Origin: Bacillus hominis
GTDB lineage: Bacteria > Bacillota > Bacilli > Bacillales > Bacillaceae_G
Length of the DNA: 57,545 nucleotides
Direction: 5' to 3'
Assembly (NCBI RefSeq): GCF_018332515.1
Contig: NZ_BOQD01000002.1
Coordinates: forward strand, 1-57,545
The translations under genes and the position numbers were made by a program. Shown here piece by piece: positions 11,790 through 21,974 of the stretch (position 1 is its first letter; the number at the start of each line of letters is the position of its first letter). The notes beneath the pieces are model-generated. The model was not told where the DNA came from and did no database searches. It was given only the letters and a program-made list of their open reading frames with translations.

Positions 11790-13166
11790 ATGGAATTTGA
11801 TACAATTGCCGCAATTTCCACAGCACTTGGGGAAGGTGCAATTGCCATTGTTCGAGTAAGTGGGGATGATGCGATTGAGAAAGTCAATCGTATTTTTAAA
11901 GGGAAGGATTTAACACAGGTTTCTTCTCATACAATTCATTATGGTCATATTGTCGATTTAGATACAAATCAAGTTATTGAAGAAGTTATGGTGTCTATTA
12001 TGCGTGCACCAAGGACTTTTACGCGTGAAAATATAGTAGAAATTAACTGTCATGGTGGACTTGTTTCGGTAAATAAAGTATTACAGCTTATTTTAGCACA
12101 AGGAGTACGACTGGCAGAGCCTGGTGAATTTACAAAACGTGCTTTTTTAAATGGACGTATTGATTTGTCACAGGCAGAAGCTGTTATGGACTTAATCCGT
12201 GCGAAAACGGATCGTGCTATGAACGTAGCGATTAACCAAATGGAAGGACGATTATCTAAATTAATCGGCTATTTGCGTCAAGAAATATTAGAAACATTAG
12301 CTCATATTGAGGTGAATATAGATTACCCAGAATATGATGATGTAGAAGAGATGACGCATAATATTTTAATTGAGAAAGCTACACATGTCCGTGCTGAAAT
12401 TAAAAAGATATTAGAAACATCGAAGCAAGGAAAGATTTTACGTGAAGGTATTTCTACCGCGATTATCGGTAGACCTAACGTTGGGAAATCATCGCTATTA
12501 AATAGTCTTGTTCAGGAGAAAAAGGCAATTGTAACTGATATTGCAGGAACAACTCGTGATGTTATTGAAGAGTACGTTAATGTGCGTGGTGTACCACTTA
12601 AACTTATAGATACAGCCGGAATTCGTGAAACGGAAGATGTTGTTGAACGAATCGGTGTAGAGCGTTCAAAAGAAATGATGAGCCAAGCAGACTTAGTATT
12701 AGTTGTAGTTAATTATAGTGAGGCTTTAACAAATGAAGATGAGGATCTATTCCGTGCCGTACAAGGAAAAGATTTCATTGTCATTGTAAATAAGACAGAT
12801 TTACCGCAAGAAATTGATATGGAACGTGTTACAGATTTAGCGGTAGGCAATCGTGTTATTACAACATCTCTAATTGAGGAGAAAGGAATAGATGAGCTTG
12901 AAAAGGCAATAGCTGATTTATTCTTTGAAGGAACAATTGATTCTGCGGATATGACATATGTGTCTAATACGAGACATATCGGATTATTAACACAAGCAGG
13001 AAAAACAATTGGTGATGCAATTGAAGCGATAGAAAATGGTGTTCCAATTGATATGGTACAAATTGATTTAACAAGAACGTGGGAAATACTTGGTGAAATT
13101 ACTGGTGACACTGTCCATGAAAGCTTAATTGACCAGTTGTTCTCTCAATTTTGTTTAGGAAAATAA
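11790..13166 (+). CDS. mnmE: tRNA modification GTPase MnmE
   Basis: With MnmG, MnmE forms the complex that installs the cmnm5 group on U34 of several tRNAs. 458 residues: N-terminal THF-binding domain, helical domain, and an inserted G domain with P-loop GRPNVGKSS (about 227-235), the GTTRD switch, DTAG and NKTD. The C-terminal Cys-Leu-Gly-Lys contains the conserved catalytic Cys. ATG has GTGAGGTGAAAGG upstream. It lies just before mnmG, its partner gene. Confidence 0.98.
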   Translation: MEFDTIAAISTALGEGAIAIVRVSGDDAIEKVNRIFKGKDLTQVSSHTIHYGHIVDLDTNQVIEEVMVSIMRAPRTFTRENIVEINCHGGLVSVNKVLQLILAQGVRLAEPGEFTKRAFLNGRIDLSQAEAVMDLIRAKTDRAMNVAINQMEGRLSKLIGYLRQEILETLAHIEVNIDYPEYDDVEEMTHNILIEKATHVRAEIKKILETSKQGKILREGISTAIIGRPNVGKSSLLNSLVQEKKAIVTDIAGTTRDVIEEYVNVRGVPLKLIDTAGIRETEDVVERIGVERSKEMMSQADLVLVVVNYSEALTNEDEDLFRAVQGKDFIVIVNKTDLPQEIDMERVTDLAVGNRVITTSLIEEKGIDELEKAIADLFFEGTIDSADMTYVSNTRHIGLLTQAGKTIGDAIEAIENGVPIDMVQIDLTRTWEILGEITGDTVHESLIDQLFSQFCLGK

Positions 13167-13212
13167 GCTAGAGATGTTTTAGAAAGCTAGAGATTATTAG
13201 GAGGAAAAAACA

Positions 13213-15102
13213 ATGGGATACAATGCCGGTTCATACGACGTCATAGTAATCGGTGCAGGTCATGCAGGATGTGAAGCTGGTCTTGCGGCAGCACGAATGG
13301 GCTCAAAAACATTAATGTTAACAATTAACTTAGATATGGTAGCGTTCATGCCATGTAACCCTTCTGTTGGTGGACCAGCAAAAGGGATTGTTGTTCGTGA
13401 AATTGATGCATTAGGCGGAGAAATGGGACGCAATATTGATAAAACACATATTCAAATGCGTATGTTAAATACGGGTAAAGGACCAGCTGTACGCGCGCTT
13501 CGTGCACAAGCTGATAAATTCTCTTACCAGCATGAGTTAAAGAAAACAATTGAAGAGACACCAAACTTAACGCTGTTTCAAGGTCTGGTAGAGCGTTTAA
13601 TTGTTGAAGATGGTGTATGTAAAGGGGTAATTACACAAGCTGGTGCTGAATACACAGCGAAAACAGTTGTAATTACAACGGGAACATTTTTACGTGGTGA
13701 GATTATTATGGGAGATTTAAAATATTCAAGTGGTCCAAATAATCAGCAACCATCTATTACGTTATCTGAACACTTAGAGGAACTTGGGTTTGATCTTGTT
13801 AGATTTAAAACAGGTACACCTCCACGTGTAAACAGTAATACGATTGATTATAGTAAAACAGAAATTCAACCAGGTGATGATAAGCCACGTGCTTTCTCTT
13901 TTGAAACGACAAAATTTATTATGGATCAAATTCCATGTTGGTTAACGTATACAAGTACAGAAACACATCGTTTAATAGATGAAAACTTACATCGCTCAGC
14001 TATGTATTCTGGTATGATTAAAGGAACAGGGCCTAGATACTGTCCTTCTATCGAAGACAAGGTAGTAAGATTTAATGATAAACCACGTCATCAAATTTTC
14101 TTAGAGCCAGAGGGACGTAATACGCAAGAAGTGTATGTACAAGGCTTATCGACAAGCTTACCAGAAGATGTACAGCGTGCAATGCTTAGAACAATTCCTG
14201 GCCTGGAAAATGTTGAAATGATGCGTACGGGTTATGCAATTGAATATGATGCAATTGTACCAACTCAACTATGGCCAACACTTGAAACGAAAAATATTAA
14301 AAATTTATATACAGCAGGACAAATTAATGGGACTTCTGGTTACGAAGAAGCGGCAGGACAAGGGCTTATGGCCGGGATTAATGCGGCATGTAGATCTTTA
14401 GGTAAAAAAGAAGTTATTTTAGGTCGTGCTGATGCATATATTGGTGTCTTAATCGATGATCTTGTAACGAAAGGGACAAATGAGCCATATCGTTTATTAA
14501 CATCTCGTGCAGAATATCGTCTATTATTACGTCATGACAATGCAGATCTTCGCTTAACTGAAGTCGGTCGTGAAATTGGCTTAATTAAAGAAGACCGTTA
14601 TGAGCGATTTACAAATAAAAAGTTACAAATTGACCAGGAAAAGGAACGTTTAGAAAGTATTATTATTAAACCACGTCCTGAAGTTCAAGAATTAATTCGC
14701 AGTATTGGTGGAAGCGAGTTAAAAGATGGAATACGTGCAAGTGACTTATTACGTCGCCCAGAGATGACATATGAGCATATCCATCTTTTAGTACCAAGTG
14801 AATTAGAATTAAATGATGAAATTACAGAACAAGTTGAAATTCAGATTAAGTACGAAGGATATATCGAGAAATCTTTACAGCAAGTAGAGCGTATGAAGAA
14901 AATGGAAAACAAAAAAATCCCTGTGGATATTGATTATGATGCGATTTCTAGCCTTGCCTCAGAAGCGAGACAGAAATTGAAAGATGTTCGTCCACTTTCG
15001 ATGGGGCAAGCTTCACGTATTTCTGGCGTAAATCCTGCTGATGTTTCCATTTTACTTATTTACATTGAACAAGGAAAAATTGCACGAGTATCGAACCAAT
15101 AA
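13213..15102 (+). CDS. mnmG: tRNA uridine-34 carboxymethylaminomethyl modification enzyme MnmG (GidA)
   Basis: The FAD-dependent partner of MnmE in U34 modification. 629 residues with the dinucleotide-binding motif [10 protein letters not shown] (14-23), the GidA signature [11 protein letters not shown], a second motif [21 protein letters not shown], and a helical C-terminus that binds MnmE. AGGAGG stands before the ATG. It runs with mnmE (46-bp gap) and rsmG (22-bp gap) as one operon. Confidence 0.98.
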   Translation: MGYNAGSYDVIVIGAGHAGCEAGLAAARMGSKTLMLTINLDMVAFMPCNPSVGGPAKGIVVREIDALGGEMGRNIDKTHIQMRMLNTGKGPAVRALRAQADKFSYQHELKKTIEETPNLTLFQGLVERLIVEDGVCKGVITQAGAEYTAKTVVITTGTFLRGEIIMGDLKYSSGPNNQQPSITLSEHLEELGFDLVRFKTGTPPRVNSNTIDYSKTEIQPGDDKPRAFSFETTKFIMDQIPCWLTYTSTETHRLIDENLHRSAMYSGMIKGTGPRYCPSIEDKVVRFNDKPRHQIFLEPEGRNTQEVYVQGLSTSLPEDVQRAMLRTIPGLENVEMMRTGYAIEYDAIVPTQLWPTLETKNIKNLYTAGQINGTSGYEEAAGQGLMAGINAACRSLGKKEVILGRADAYIGVLIDDLVTKGTNEPYRLLTSRAEYRLLLRHDNADLRLTEVGREIGLIKEDRYERFTNKKLQIDQEKERLESIIIKPRPEVQELIRSIGGSELKDGIRASDLLRRPEMTYEHIHLLVPSELELNDEITEQVEIQIKYEGYIEKSLQQVERMKKMENKKIPVDIDYDAISSLASEARQKLKDVRPLSMGQASRISGVNPADVSILLIYIEQGKIARVSNQ

Positions 15103-15124
15103 CATAGTAAGGAGACATTGCTAG

Positions 15125-15844
15125 ATGAACATGGAACAATTTCAATCTATGCTGGAAGAGAAGGGTATTTCCCTCTCTTCTAGACAGTTAGAGCAGTTCG
15201 AAATCTACTTTGAAACGTTAGTAGAGTGGAATGAAAAAATGAACTTAACGGCTATTACGGAGAAAGAAGAAGTATACTTAAAACACTTTTTTGATTCCGT
15301 TACAGCGGCTTTTTATTATGATTTTTCGAAACCATTTTCTATTTGTGATGTTGGAGCAGGAGCTGGATTCCCAAGTATCCCTTTAAAAATCTGTTTCCCG
15401 CACTTAAAAGTAACAATTGTAGACTCATTACAAAAACGTATTAATTTCTTAAATCACTTAGCGCAAAAGTTAGAATTAAGTGATGTTGCATTTTGTCATG
15501 ATCGTGCTGAAACATTTGGGAAAAAAGAAGGTGTACGTGAAGCATACGATATTGTAATGGCACGTGCAGTTGCACGTCTTTCTGTATTAAGTGAGCTATG
15601 TTTACCGCTTGTAAAAGTAGGCGGAACATTCATTGCAATGAAAGGTGCAGCGGCGAACGAAGAAATCGAAAATGGCAAATATGCTTTAGAGGTACTTGGC
15701 GGAGAATTAAAAGAAATGTCTACGTTCCAATTACCGTTTGAAGAAAGTGAGCGTAATATTTTATTAATCGAGAAAAAGCGCAAGACACCAAAGAAATATC
15801 CACGCAAACCGGGAACGCCCAATAAATTACCTATTGAAAAATAA
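15125..15844 (+). CDS. rsmG: 16S rRNA (guanine-527-N7)-methyltransferase RsmG (GidB)
   Basis: RsmG methylates G527 of 16S rRNA with SAM; loss gives low-level streptomycin resistance in other bacteria. The 239-residue protein has a Rossmann SAM site ([15 protein letters not shown]), the [11 protein letters not shown] acidic-loop motif and a basic C-terminal tail. AAGGAGA precedes the ATG. It is the last gene of mnmE-mnmG-rsmG. A small hairpin (AATCTTA / TAAGATT) lies right after the stop. Confidence 0.97.
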   Translation: MNMEQFQSMLEEKGISLSSRQLEQFEIYFETLVEWNEKMNLTAITEKEEVYLKHFFDSVTAAFYYDFSKPFSICDVGAGAGFPSIPLKICFPHLKVTIVDSLQKRINFLNHLAQKLELSDVAFCHDRAETFGKKEGVREAYDIVMARAVARLSVLSELCLPLVKVGGTFIAMKGAAANEEIENGKYALEVLGGELKEMSTFQLPFEESERNILLIEKKRKTPKKYPRKPGTPNKLPIEK

Positions 15845-15888
15845 ATCTTATTAGACGTAAGATTAAATTATATAAATGAAAACGTAAA

Positions 15889-15904
15889 TGTTTCATAGGA
15901 AACA
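15889..15904. promoter_or_regulatory. Degenerate parS-like palindrome upstream of noc
   Basis: TGTTTCATAGGAAACA matches the parS consensus at 13 of 16 positions, with all three differences in the centre. It sits between rsmG and noc with extended arms (AAATGTTTC / GAAACATTT). It may be a weak Spo0J or Noc site, or simply a hairpin. Confidence 0.4.
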
Positions 15905-15949
15905 TTTTATGTAGAACAGTCAATAGGCCTAAAAGGTGGTGGAATATGT

Positions 15950-16822
15950 ATGAAAAATACGTTTTCTCGTTTATTTGGCTTTGGAGATAAAGAGAGCGAA
16001 TTCGAATTACAAGACGAAAGCCATGAAGAAATAGATAAAAAGGTATATGAAGAAATACAGGAAATTCCGATAGTAAACATTACCCCTAACCGTTATCAAC
16101 CACGAACAGTTTTTGATGATGCACGTATTGAGGAGCTAGCGTTAACGATTCGTACTCACGGGCTTATCCAGCCGATTGTTGTGAGACAATATGAGGATGA
16201 TAAGTACGAGATTATTGCCGGGGAAAGGCGTTTCCGCGCAGCAACAAAGTTAGGGTGGGAAAAAGTTCCTGCAATAATAAAGAATTTAAATGATACTGAG
16301 ACAGCCTCTGTAGCGTTAATTGAAAATTTGCAGCGTGAGGAATTAACAGCAATTGAGGAAGCTGTGGCGTATCAAAAGCTGATTGAGTTACATAATTTAA
16401 CACAAGAAGCATTGGCACAACGACTTGGAAAAGGACAATCGACAGTCGCAAATAAATTGCGATTATTAAAGTTGCCTGAAGAAATCAAAAGTGCATTATT
16501 AGAAAAAAGTATTACAGAACGGCATGCTCGAGCCCTTATTCCTTTGAAAAATGAGGAATTACAACTGAAGGTTTTACAAGAGATTGTGGAGAAGCAATTG
16601 AATGTAAAGCAAACAGAAGAACGAATTGCAAAGTTACTAGAAGAAGTAAAACCAAAGCGCAAAGCGAAGCAAAAAGCAGTAAGTCGAGATGCGAGAATTG
16701 CCATGAACACAATTAGACAATCATTACAAATGGTTGCTAACAGTGGTTTGAATGTTAATTCTGCGGAAGAAGAGTTTGATGAATACTATCAAATTACGAT
16801 TAAAATTCCGAAGAAAAAATAA
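15950..16822 (+). CDS. noc: Nucleoid occlusion protein Noc
   Basis: A ParB-family CTPase that binds Noc sites and blocks septum formation over the nucleoid. 290 residues. A basic/amphipathic N-terminus ([12 protein letters not shown]) resembles the membrane-targeting helix of B. subtilis Noc. Then come the ParB N-domain with CTP motif GERRFRAA, a helix-turn-helix ([26 protein letters not shown]) and a C-terminal dimer domain. It stands beside soj-spo0J, from which it is thought to have arisen by duplication. AAAGGTGGTGG precedes the ATG. Confidence 0.95.
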   Translation: MKNTFSRLFGFGDKESEFELQDESHEEIDKKVYEEIQEIPIVNITPNRYQPRTVFDDARIEELALTIRTHGLIQPIVVRQYEDDKYEIIAGERRFRAATKLGWEKVPAIIKNLNDTETASVALIENLQREELTAIEEAVAYQKLIELHNLTQEALAQRLGKGQSTVANKLRLLKLPEEIKSALLEKSITERHARALIPLKNEELQLKVLQEIVEKQLNVKQTEERIAKLLEEVKPKRKAKQKAVSRDARIAMNTIRQSLQMVANSGLNVNSAEEEFDEYYQITIKIPKKK

Positions 16823-16828
16823 TTACGT

Positions 16829-16863
16829 GCTAGAGGCCTTATCCTATTGGAGAGGTCTCTTTT
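16829..16863 (+). terminator. Terminator after noc
   Basis: Hairpin AGAGGCCT / AGGTCTCT with one mismatch, followed by CTTTTA. Weak T-run. Confidence 0.5.
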
Positions 16864-17008
16864 ACTATATTTTCTTGTTAAAGCAAGAAGGAGTTTAGAA
16901 ATAAATTTTGAAGTTTAATAAGGACGTAAAAGAAAAACTTTTATTTCATGTTACAATAAACATAATTATTTCTAGAATAAGAAAGAAAGGTTGAAAGTAG
17001 GTGACATC

Positions 17009-17770
17009 ATGGGAAAAATCATTGCTATTGCTAATCAAAAAGGCGGTGTTGGAAAAACAACAACATCCGTTAATTTAGGGGCTGGATTGGCACAAGTAGG
17101 AAAAAAAGTCCTTCTCGTAGATATTGATGCTCAAGGAAATGCGACGACTGGTGTAGGGATTGAAAAGTCTGAATTAGATCAATGTATTTATAATGTTCTC
17201 GTAGAAGATGCAGATGTTCAAGGTGTTATACGGAAAACCGCAACTGAAAACTTAGATGTTCTACCCGCTACAATTCAATTGGCTGGTGCTGAAATTGAAT
17301 TGGTACCAACCATTTCCCGGGAAGTACGCTTGCAAAGAGCATTACAACCAATTCGTGATGAATATGAGTATATTATTATTGACTGTCCCCCATCCTTGGG
17401 ATTATTAACGATTAATGCATTAACAGCAGCAGATTCTGTTATTATTCCTGTACAGTGTGAATATTACGCGCTGGAAGGGTTAAGTCAGCTATTAAATACA
17501 GTTCGACTTGTGCAAAAGCATTTAAATAAAAATTTAGCAATTCAAGGTGTATTGTTAACGATGTTGGATGCTCGTACAAATTTAGGAATTCAAGTTATAG
17601 ATGAAGTGAAAAAATACTTTAGGGATAAAGTATATCGTTCGATTATTCCTCGTAATGTTCGCTTAAGTGAGGCACCAAGTCATGGAAAACCAATTATGCA
17701 GTATGACGCTAAATCAAGAGGAGCAGAAGTATATATAGATTTAGCAGAGGAAGTGATTGCAGGTGGCTAA
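17009..17770 (+). CDS. soj: Chromosome partitioning ATPase Soj (ParA)
   Basis: A Walker-type ATPase that works with Spo0J/parS in origin segregation and regulates DnaA. 253 residues with deviant Walker A KGGVGKTT (11-18), VDIDAQGNAT and Walker B IIIDCPPSLG. ATG at 17009 is chosen over TTG at 16991 because GTAGGTGA lies at the proper distance and the product starts MGKIIAIANQKGG like its relatives. It overlaps spo0J by 8 bp. A near-perfect Noc site lies inside the gene. Confidence 0.97.
   Translation: MGKIIAIANQKGGVGKTTTSVNLGAGLAQVGKKVLLVDIDAQGNATTGVGIEKSELDQCIYNVLVEDADVQGVIRKTATENLDVLPATIQLAGAEIELVPTISREVRLQRALQPIRDEYEYIIIDCPPSLGLLTINALTAADSVIIPVQCEYYALEGLSQLLNTVRLVQKHLNKNLAIQGVLLTMLDARTNLGIQVIDEVKKYFRDKVYRSIIPRNVRLSEAPSHGKPIMQYDAKSRGAEVYIDLAEEVIAGG
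17312..17325. promoter_or_regulatory. Probable Noc-binding site inside soj
   Basis: ATTTCCCGGGAAGT matches the B. subtilis Noc-binding consensus ATTTCCCGGGAAAT at 13 of 14 positions. It is a near-palindrome within the soj coding sequence, about 1.4 kb from noc. Confidence 0.55.
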
Positions 17771-18614
17771 GGGATTAGGAAGAGGAATCAATGTATTTTT
17801 TCCAGATTTAGATGTGAAAGAAGAAGAAACGATTCAGGAGATTATAGTAACTGAATTAAGGCCGAATCCATATCAACCACGTAAACATTTCAATAAAGAA
17901 GCGATCCAGGAATTAGCGGCTTCTATTAAAGAGCACGGTATATTGCAACCGTTAATTGCTCGAAAGAGTATTAAAGGGTATGAAATCGTTGCAGGTGAAA
18001 GAAGATATCGTGCTGCTAAAGAGGCCGGACTTGAGAGAGTGCCTGCTGTCGTAAGGCAATTAAATGAGCAGCAAATGATGGAATTTGCTTTGCTTGAAAA
18101 CTTACAACGAGAAGATTTAAATCCTATGGAAGAGGCAATGGCATATCAAATGTTAATGAACGAGCTAAATGTAACACAAGAACAATTAGCAAAACGTCTT
18201 GGTAAAAGCAGACCTTATATCGCAAATTATACTCGTTTGTTAAGCCTCCCTTCATTCGTTCAAGATATGATTGCAAACGGTGAGCTTTCAATGGCCCATG
18301 GAAGAACGTTACTTACAATAAAAGATGAAGAACAGTTGAAATCTTTATTGAAGCGAATTGAAAAAGAAGGATTGAATGTTCGTCAATTGGAACAAATTGT
18401 CCAGGAGATTAATCAACGTGTTTCACGTGAAACACAACAAGTAAAAAAAGAAAGAAACATATTTTTTGTAGAGCGTGAAACGTTTTTAAGAGAAAAGTTT
18501 GGTACAGATGTAAAAATCAAAGAAACGAAAAAAGAAAAAGGTAAAATCGAAATTGAATTTTTTAATAAAGAAGATTTAAATCGAATTTTAGAATTATTAT
18601 CAAAGGAAAATTAA
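17763..18614 (+). CDS. spo0J: Chromosome partitioning protein Spo0J (ParB)
   Basis: A CTP-dependent sliding clamp that loads at parS, recruits SMC and regulates Soj. 283 residues from GTG at 17763: N-terminal Soj-stimulating segment (MAKGLGRGINVFF), CTP motif GERRYRAA, helix-turn-helix (TQEQLAKRLGKSRPYIANYTRLLSLP) and C-terminal dimer domain. An in-frame TTG two codons upstream is unlikely. It is translationally coupled to soj and contains a perfect parS. Confidence 0.97.
   Translation: MAKGLGRGINVFFPDLDVKEEETIQEIIVTELRPNPYQPRKHFNKEAIQELAASIKEHGILQPLIARKSIKGYEIVAGERRYRAAKEAGLERVPAVVRQLNEQQMMEFALLENLQREDLNPMEEAMAYQMLMNELNVTQEQLAKRLGKSRPYIANYTRLLSLPSFVQDMIANGELSMAHGRTLLTIKDEEQLKSLLKRIEKEGLNVRQLEQIVQEINQRVSRETQQVKKERNIFFVERETFLREKFGTDVKIKETKKEKGKIEIEFFNKEDLNRILELLSKEN
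18419..18434. promoter_or_regulatory. parS centromere site
   Basis: TGTTTCACGTGAAACA, a perfect 16-bp match to the Bacillus parS palindrome, inside spo0J as in B. subtilis. It is the Spo0J loading site closest to oriC. Confidence 0.97.
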
Positions 18615-18655
18615 AAAGCAAACCATCTTATTGTTTATAGATGGTTTGCTTTTTT
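18613..18655. terminator. Bidirectional terminator between spo0J and yyaC
   Basis: Long stem AAAAAGCAAACCATCT / AGATGGTTTGCTTTTT with a 10-base loop, and A and T tracts on either side. It serves the convergent spo0J and yyaC; the yyaC C-terminal codons lie within the right arm. Confidence 0.88.
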
Positions 18656-19231
18656 TAATGCAGATAATTTTTGATCTGTTTCTTTTATACTTTGTGCAAT
18701 TACATCAGCCATCTTCATGACTAAACTTAGTCTTGTATTTTGAAGTACGAAAAACTCCATGAAACCATTTAAATTTACGATGCCATGTATATGCAAATCA
18801 CCAATTTCAGGCAATTTCTTGTTCATCGCTGCTCCAGGTTTACTAGGGCCCTTTCCAGTAGTTATAGAACCGATACTTTGAGATTTCCCTAAACATGCAT
18901 CAACAGCAATAATAAATGAAGTAGGATTCTCTTTCTGTATATTCTGAATTTTTTCTTCTAAATTTAGTGCATGTATTGGTTCGTCTAGTGTGCCGAATAC
19001 TTGAAGGTTTTTAATTTCAATTTGTTCTAGTTTAGTACCAACTAATGGACCAAGTGCATCACCGGTGGAACGGTCTGTTCCGATACAAACGAGAATGAGT
19101 GGCATATTAGTCTTAATGGGAATATGAGAAAGTAAGAAATTACTGATTGTCTCAGAGGCTTCTAAGTCATGATGCATAACATTTTGAGTTTCTTTTTCAA
19201 AAAAAGGTAAGCGAAAACTTCTAATATTCAT
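18635..19231 (-). CDS. yyaC: Spore protease YyaC
   Basis: A 198-residue protein of the YyaC family, related to the germination protease GPR. Motifs include VCIGTDRSTGDALGPLVGT near residue 50, AVDACLGKSQSIGSI, and HIHGIVNLNGFMEFFVLQ. The family is restricted to endospore formers. The exact substrate is uncertain. ATG at 19231 has GGATGGGTG upstream. It faces spo0J across a shared terminator, the same neighbourhood as in B. subtilis. Confidence 0.9.
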   Translation of the reverse strand: MNIRSFRLPFFEKETQNVMHHDLEASETISNFLLSHIPIKTNMPLILVCIGTDRSTGDALGPLVGTKLEQIEIKNLQVFGTLDEPIHALNLEEKIQNIQKENPTSFIIAVDACLGKSQSIGSITTGKGPSKPGAAMNKKLPEIGDLHIHGIVNLNGFMEFFVLQNTRLSLVMKMADVIAQSIKETDQKLSALKKANHL

Positions 19232-19491
19232 GAAGCACCCATCCTTTTAATAAATTTTCACAATATGTTATATGGTGTGTGAAATGGAAAATTATAAGTG
19301 CATACCTTTTGCAAACTGTGAATGAAAACGGAAATAATAGTACTAGTATATATATATTCGTTGCATTTTATACCTGAATGGAAGTTAACAAATGGAATTA
19401 AAGTCATAAATTTTTTTCAGAAATCAGAGAGAGTTCTGATACAATAATAAGGATAACTAAAAAGAAATTTTAGCTGGAGAGGTAGAGGGAC

Positions 19492-20349
19492 ATGGATTTA
19501 GCGTTGAAATGGTTTGAGTCCATTGATTGGACGAATATAGGTGTGAAATCACTAAAAATAGTCGTTATTTTAATACTTGGTGCAATCGTTGTGCGAGTTG
19601 CAAGGGCAATTGTACGAAATGCGTTTCGTATGGGAAGTCGTTCGCCGATTCAAATTTCAGAACGTCGTACAGTTACGGTAGCGAAGTTGCTTGAAAATAT
19701 TGTGGCATACGTTGTTATGTTCATTATGTTAATTGCGATTTTAGGTGTGTTTGATATTAATGCGTCAGGTCTATTAGCCGGTGCTGGGGTAATTGGTTTA
19801 GCAGTCGGTTTTGGTGCACAAAGTTTAGTTAAAGACGTTATTACAGGATTATTTATTTTGTTAGAGGATCAATTTTCAGTAGGTGATTATGTAAGAATAG
19901 GTCAATTTGAAGGAGCAGTTTTGGAAATAGGACTACGTACAACGAAGATGAAAAGCTGGACGGGTGAAATTCACATACTACCAAATGGTAGTATTATCCA
20001 AGTAACGAACTTTTCCGTTAGTAATAGTGTAGCATTTGTTGATGTATCTATTTCTTATGAAAGCGATATAGTACGAGCGGAGCAAGTTATTGAAGATTTA
20101 TTAGTGGAATTACCAGAAAAATATGAGAAGATGGTAACAACACCTCAATTACTAGGTATTCAAACATTGGCAGCGTCTGAAGTTGTATTACGTGTTATTG
20201 CTGAGGTTGAGCCGATGCAGCATGCGGTTATTGCGAGGGCTCTTCGCAAAGAGATTAAAAATCGTCTTGATTTACATGGGATTGAAATTCCATACCCACG
20301 TATGGTTTTATATAGTCGTGAAGAATTAGTTAGTGAAAAAGCAATTTAA
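19492..20349 (+). CDS. Small-conductance mechanosensitive channel (MscS family)
   Basis: 285 residues. Three hydrophobic segments (about 20-42, 65-88, 92-115) precede the MscS pore helix (GLAVGFGAQSLVKDVITGLF) and the beta domain (FSVGDYVRIGQFEGAVLEIGLRTTKM...LPNGSIIQVTNFS). Such channels open on hypo-osmotic shock and release solutes. It begins with ATG after GGAGAGGTAGAGG and runs with the DUF951 gene 20 bp downstream. B. subtilis has other genes (yyaD/yyaE) at this point as I recall, so the neighbour is group-specific. Confidence 0.93.
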   Translation: MDLALKWFESIDWTNIGVKSLKIVVILILGAIVVRVARAIVRNAFRMGSRSPIQISERRTVTVAKLLENIVAYVVMFIMLIAILGVFDINASGLLAGAGVIGLAVGFGAQSLVKDVITGLFILLEDQFSVGDYVRIGQFEGAVLEIGLRTTKMKSWTGEIHILPNGSIIQVTNFSVSNSVAFVDVSISYESDIVRAEQVIEDLLVELPEKYEKMVTTPQLLGIQTLAASEVVLRVIAEVEPMQHAVIARALRKEIKNRLDLHGIEIPYPRMVLYSREELVSEKAI

Positions 20350-20369
20350 TAGTGGGAGGGACTTGGAGA

Positions 20370-20567
20370 ATGGAGCAAAAGCAATATAACTTGTACGATG
20401 TTGTGGAAATGAAGAAAGCCCATCCATGTGGTGAAAATCGCTGGAAGATTATTCGTATGGGAATGGATATCCGCGTTAAGTGCGAGGGATGTGACCATTC
20501 GGTAATGATTCCTCGAAGAGAGTTTGATCGTAAGGTAAAAAAAATACTTGTGAAGCATGAAGAATAG
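20370..20567 (+). CDS. DUF951 family protein
   Basis: 65 residues with the family pattern: YDVVEMKKAHPCGENRWKIIRMGMDIRVKCEGC, a Cys in HPCG and a CxxC pair (CEGC) suggesting a metal site, then MIPRREFDRKVKKI. The function is unknown; the family is commonly found next to ychF in Firmicutes. ATG at 20370 is preceded by GGGAGG; a longer GTG reading would begin upstream of that site. A terminator follows. Confidence 0.9.
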   Translation: MEQKQYNLYDVVEMKKAHPCGENRWKIIRMGMDIRVKCEGCDHSVMIPRREFDRKVKKILVKHEE

Positions 20568-20568
20568 T

Positions 20569-20608
20569 GAAAAAGCAACAGCTGCAGTAGACAGCCGTTG
20601 CTTTTTTT
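20569..20608 (+). terminator. Terminator after the DUF951 gene
   Basis: Stem AAAAAGCAACAGCTG / CAGCCGTTGCTTTTT with one mismatch and a T-run. Confidence 0.85.
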
Positions 20609-20682
20609 CATTTGGTGGAAACTTGTCATTTTTTTCGTTACTATCTATAATGATGAAAGATTGAGACATAGGAGTGAAAAAT

Positions 20683-21783
20683 ATGGGATTAACGGCTGGG
20701 ATTGTTGGATTACCTAACGTAGGGAAGTCCACTTTATTTAATGCAATTACACAAGCAGGAGCAGAATCTGCGAACTATCCATTCTGTACAATCGATCCAA
20801 ACGTAGGGATTGTAGAAGTACCAGATGAGCGTTTAAATAAATTAACGGAATTAGTAGAACCGAAAAAAACTGTTCCGACTGTATTTGAATTTACTGATAT
20901 TGCAGGTATCGTAAAGGGTGCTAGTAAAGGTGAAGGCTTAGGAAATAAATTCTTATCTCACATTCGCCAAGTAGATGCAATTTGCCAAGTTGTTCGTTGT
21001 TTTGAAGATGAAAATATTACGCACGTTTCAGGAAAAGTAGATCCAATTGATGATATTGAAACAATCAACTTAGAGCTAATCTTAGCGGATTTAGAGTCAG
21101 TTGATAAACGTATCGAGCGTGTTGCGAAATTAGCAAGACAAAAAGATAAAGAAGCTGTATATGAGCATGAAATTTTAGTTCGCTTAAAAGAAGCTTTTGA
21201 AGAGGGAAAACCAGCTCGTACTGTTGAATTTACAGAAGAGCAAATGAAGATTGTTAAAGGTCTTCATTTACTTACAACGAAAGAAATGTTATACGTAGCA
21301 AACGTAAGTGAGGACGATATTATCGATCCTTCTGAAAATAAATACGTAAAAATGGTAAAAGAATTTGCTGCAAATGAAAATTCTCAAGTAATCGTTGTAT
21401 GTGCAAAAATCGAAGAAGAAATTGCTGAGCTAGACGAGGAAGAGAAAAAAGTATTCCTTGAAGAACTAGGCATTGAAGAATCTGGTTTAGATCAATTAAT
21501 TCGTGCTGCATATGATTTATTAGGACTTGCTACTTACTTCACAGCAGGTGTGCAAGAAGTGCGTGCATGGACGTTTAAACAAGGTATGAAAGCACCACAA
21601 TGTGCTGGCGTAATTCATACAGACTTTGAGCGTGGATTTATTCGCGCAGAAACAGTTTCTTATGATGATTTAATGACAAACGGTTCTATGACAGCTGCAA
21701 AAGAAGCTGGAAAAGTACGTTTAGAAGGAAAAGAGTATATCGTAAAAGACGGAGATGTTATGCACTTCCGCTTTAACGTTTAA
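20683..21783 (+). CDS. ychF: Redox-regulated ribosome-binding ATPase YchF
   Basis: A 366-residue Obg-family P-loop protein that prefers ATP. G1 is GLPNVGKSTLFNAIT (near residue 10), followed by a DIAGIVKGASKGEGLGN switch, a coiled-coil insertion and the C-terminal TGS domain (TFKQGMKAPQCAGVIHTDFERGFIRAE). It binds ribosomes and influences stress responses in other bacteria. ATG at 20683 is taken rather than GTG at 20674, which overlaps the AGGAGTGA ribosome site. Confidence 0.97.
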   Translation: MGLTAGIVGLPNVGKSTLFNAITQAGAESANYPFCTIDPNVGIVEVPDERLNKLTELVEPKKTVPTVFEFTDIAGIVKGASKGEGLGNKFLSHIRQVDAICQVVRCFEDENITHVSGKVDPIDDIETINLELILADLESVDKRIERVAKLARQKDKEAVYEHEILVRLKEAFEEGKPARTVEFTEEQMKIVKGLHLLTTKEMLYVANVSEDDIIDPSENKYVKMVKEFAANENSQVIVVCAKIEEEIAELDEEEKKVFLEELGIEESGLDQLIRAAYDLLGLATYFTAGVQEVRAWTFKQGMKAPQCAGVIHTDFERGFIRAETVSYDDLMTNGSMTAAKEAGKVRLEGKEYIVKDGDVMHFRFNV

Positions 21784-21811
21784 TTTAATATTTCCTAGGA
21801 AAAATAAAGAT

Positions 21812-21852
21812 ATGAACTTGGCAAATATATTATGTGTTTGCCAAGTTTTTTA
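21812..21852 (+). terminator. Terminator after ychF
   Basis: Stem AACTTGGCAAA / TTTGCCAAGTT followed by a T-run. Confidence 0.87.
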
Positions 21853-21925
21853 CGTATAGGTGAGTTGATTCATATAACTTACTATGATATAATCTAAACT
21901 CGTGAGTAATTACTATAAATTAATT

Positions 21926-21964
21926 GCTCCTTGCCCATTATGGGCCGTTTAGACCAAAAGGAGG
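21926..21964 (+). promoter_or_regulatory. S6:S18-binding leader of rpsF
   Basis: Outer stem CTCCTT / AAGGAG (21927-21932 with 21958-21963) encloses stem GCCCA / TGGGC and the conserved CCGTTTAGACC bulge. That bulge mimics the 16S rRNA site of the S6:S18 dimer. The outer stem sequesters the ribosome site, so excess S6:S18 would repress translation of rpsF-ssb-rpsR. Confidence 0.85.
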
Positions 21965-21974
21965 TGAAAGTGTA

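Noticed and set aside
15843-15866. Terminator directly after rsmG (AATCTTA / TAAGATT)
   Set aside because: The stem is only 7 bp and A/T-rich, with no T-run. It is mentioned under rsmG but not listed as a terminator.
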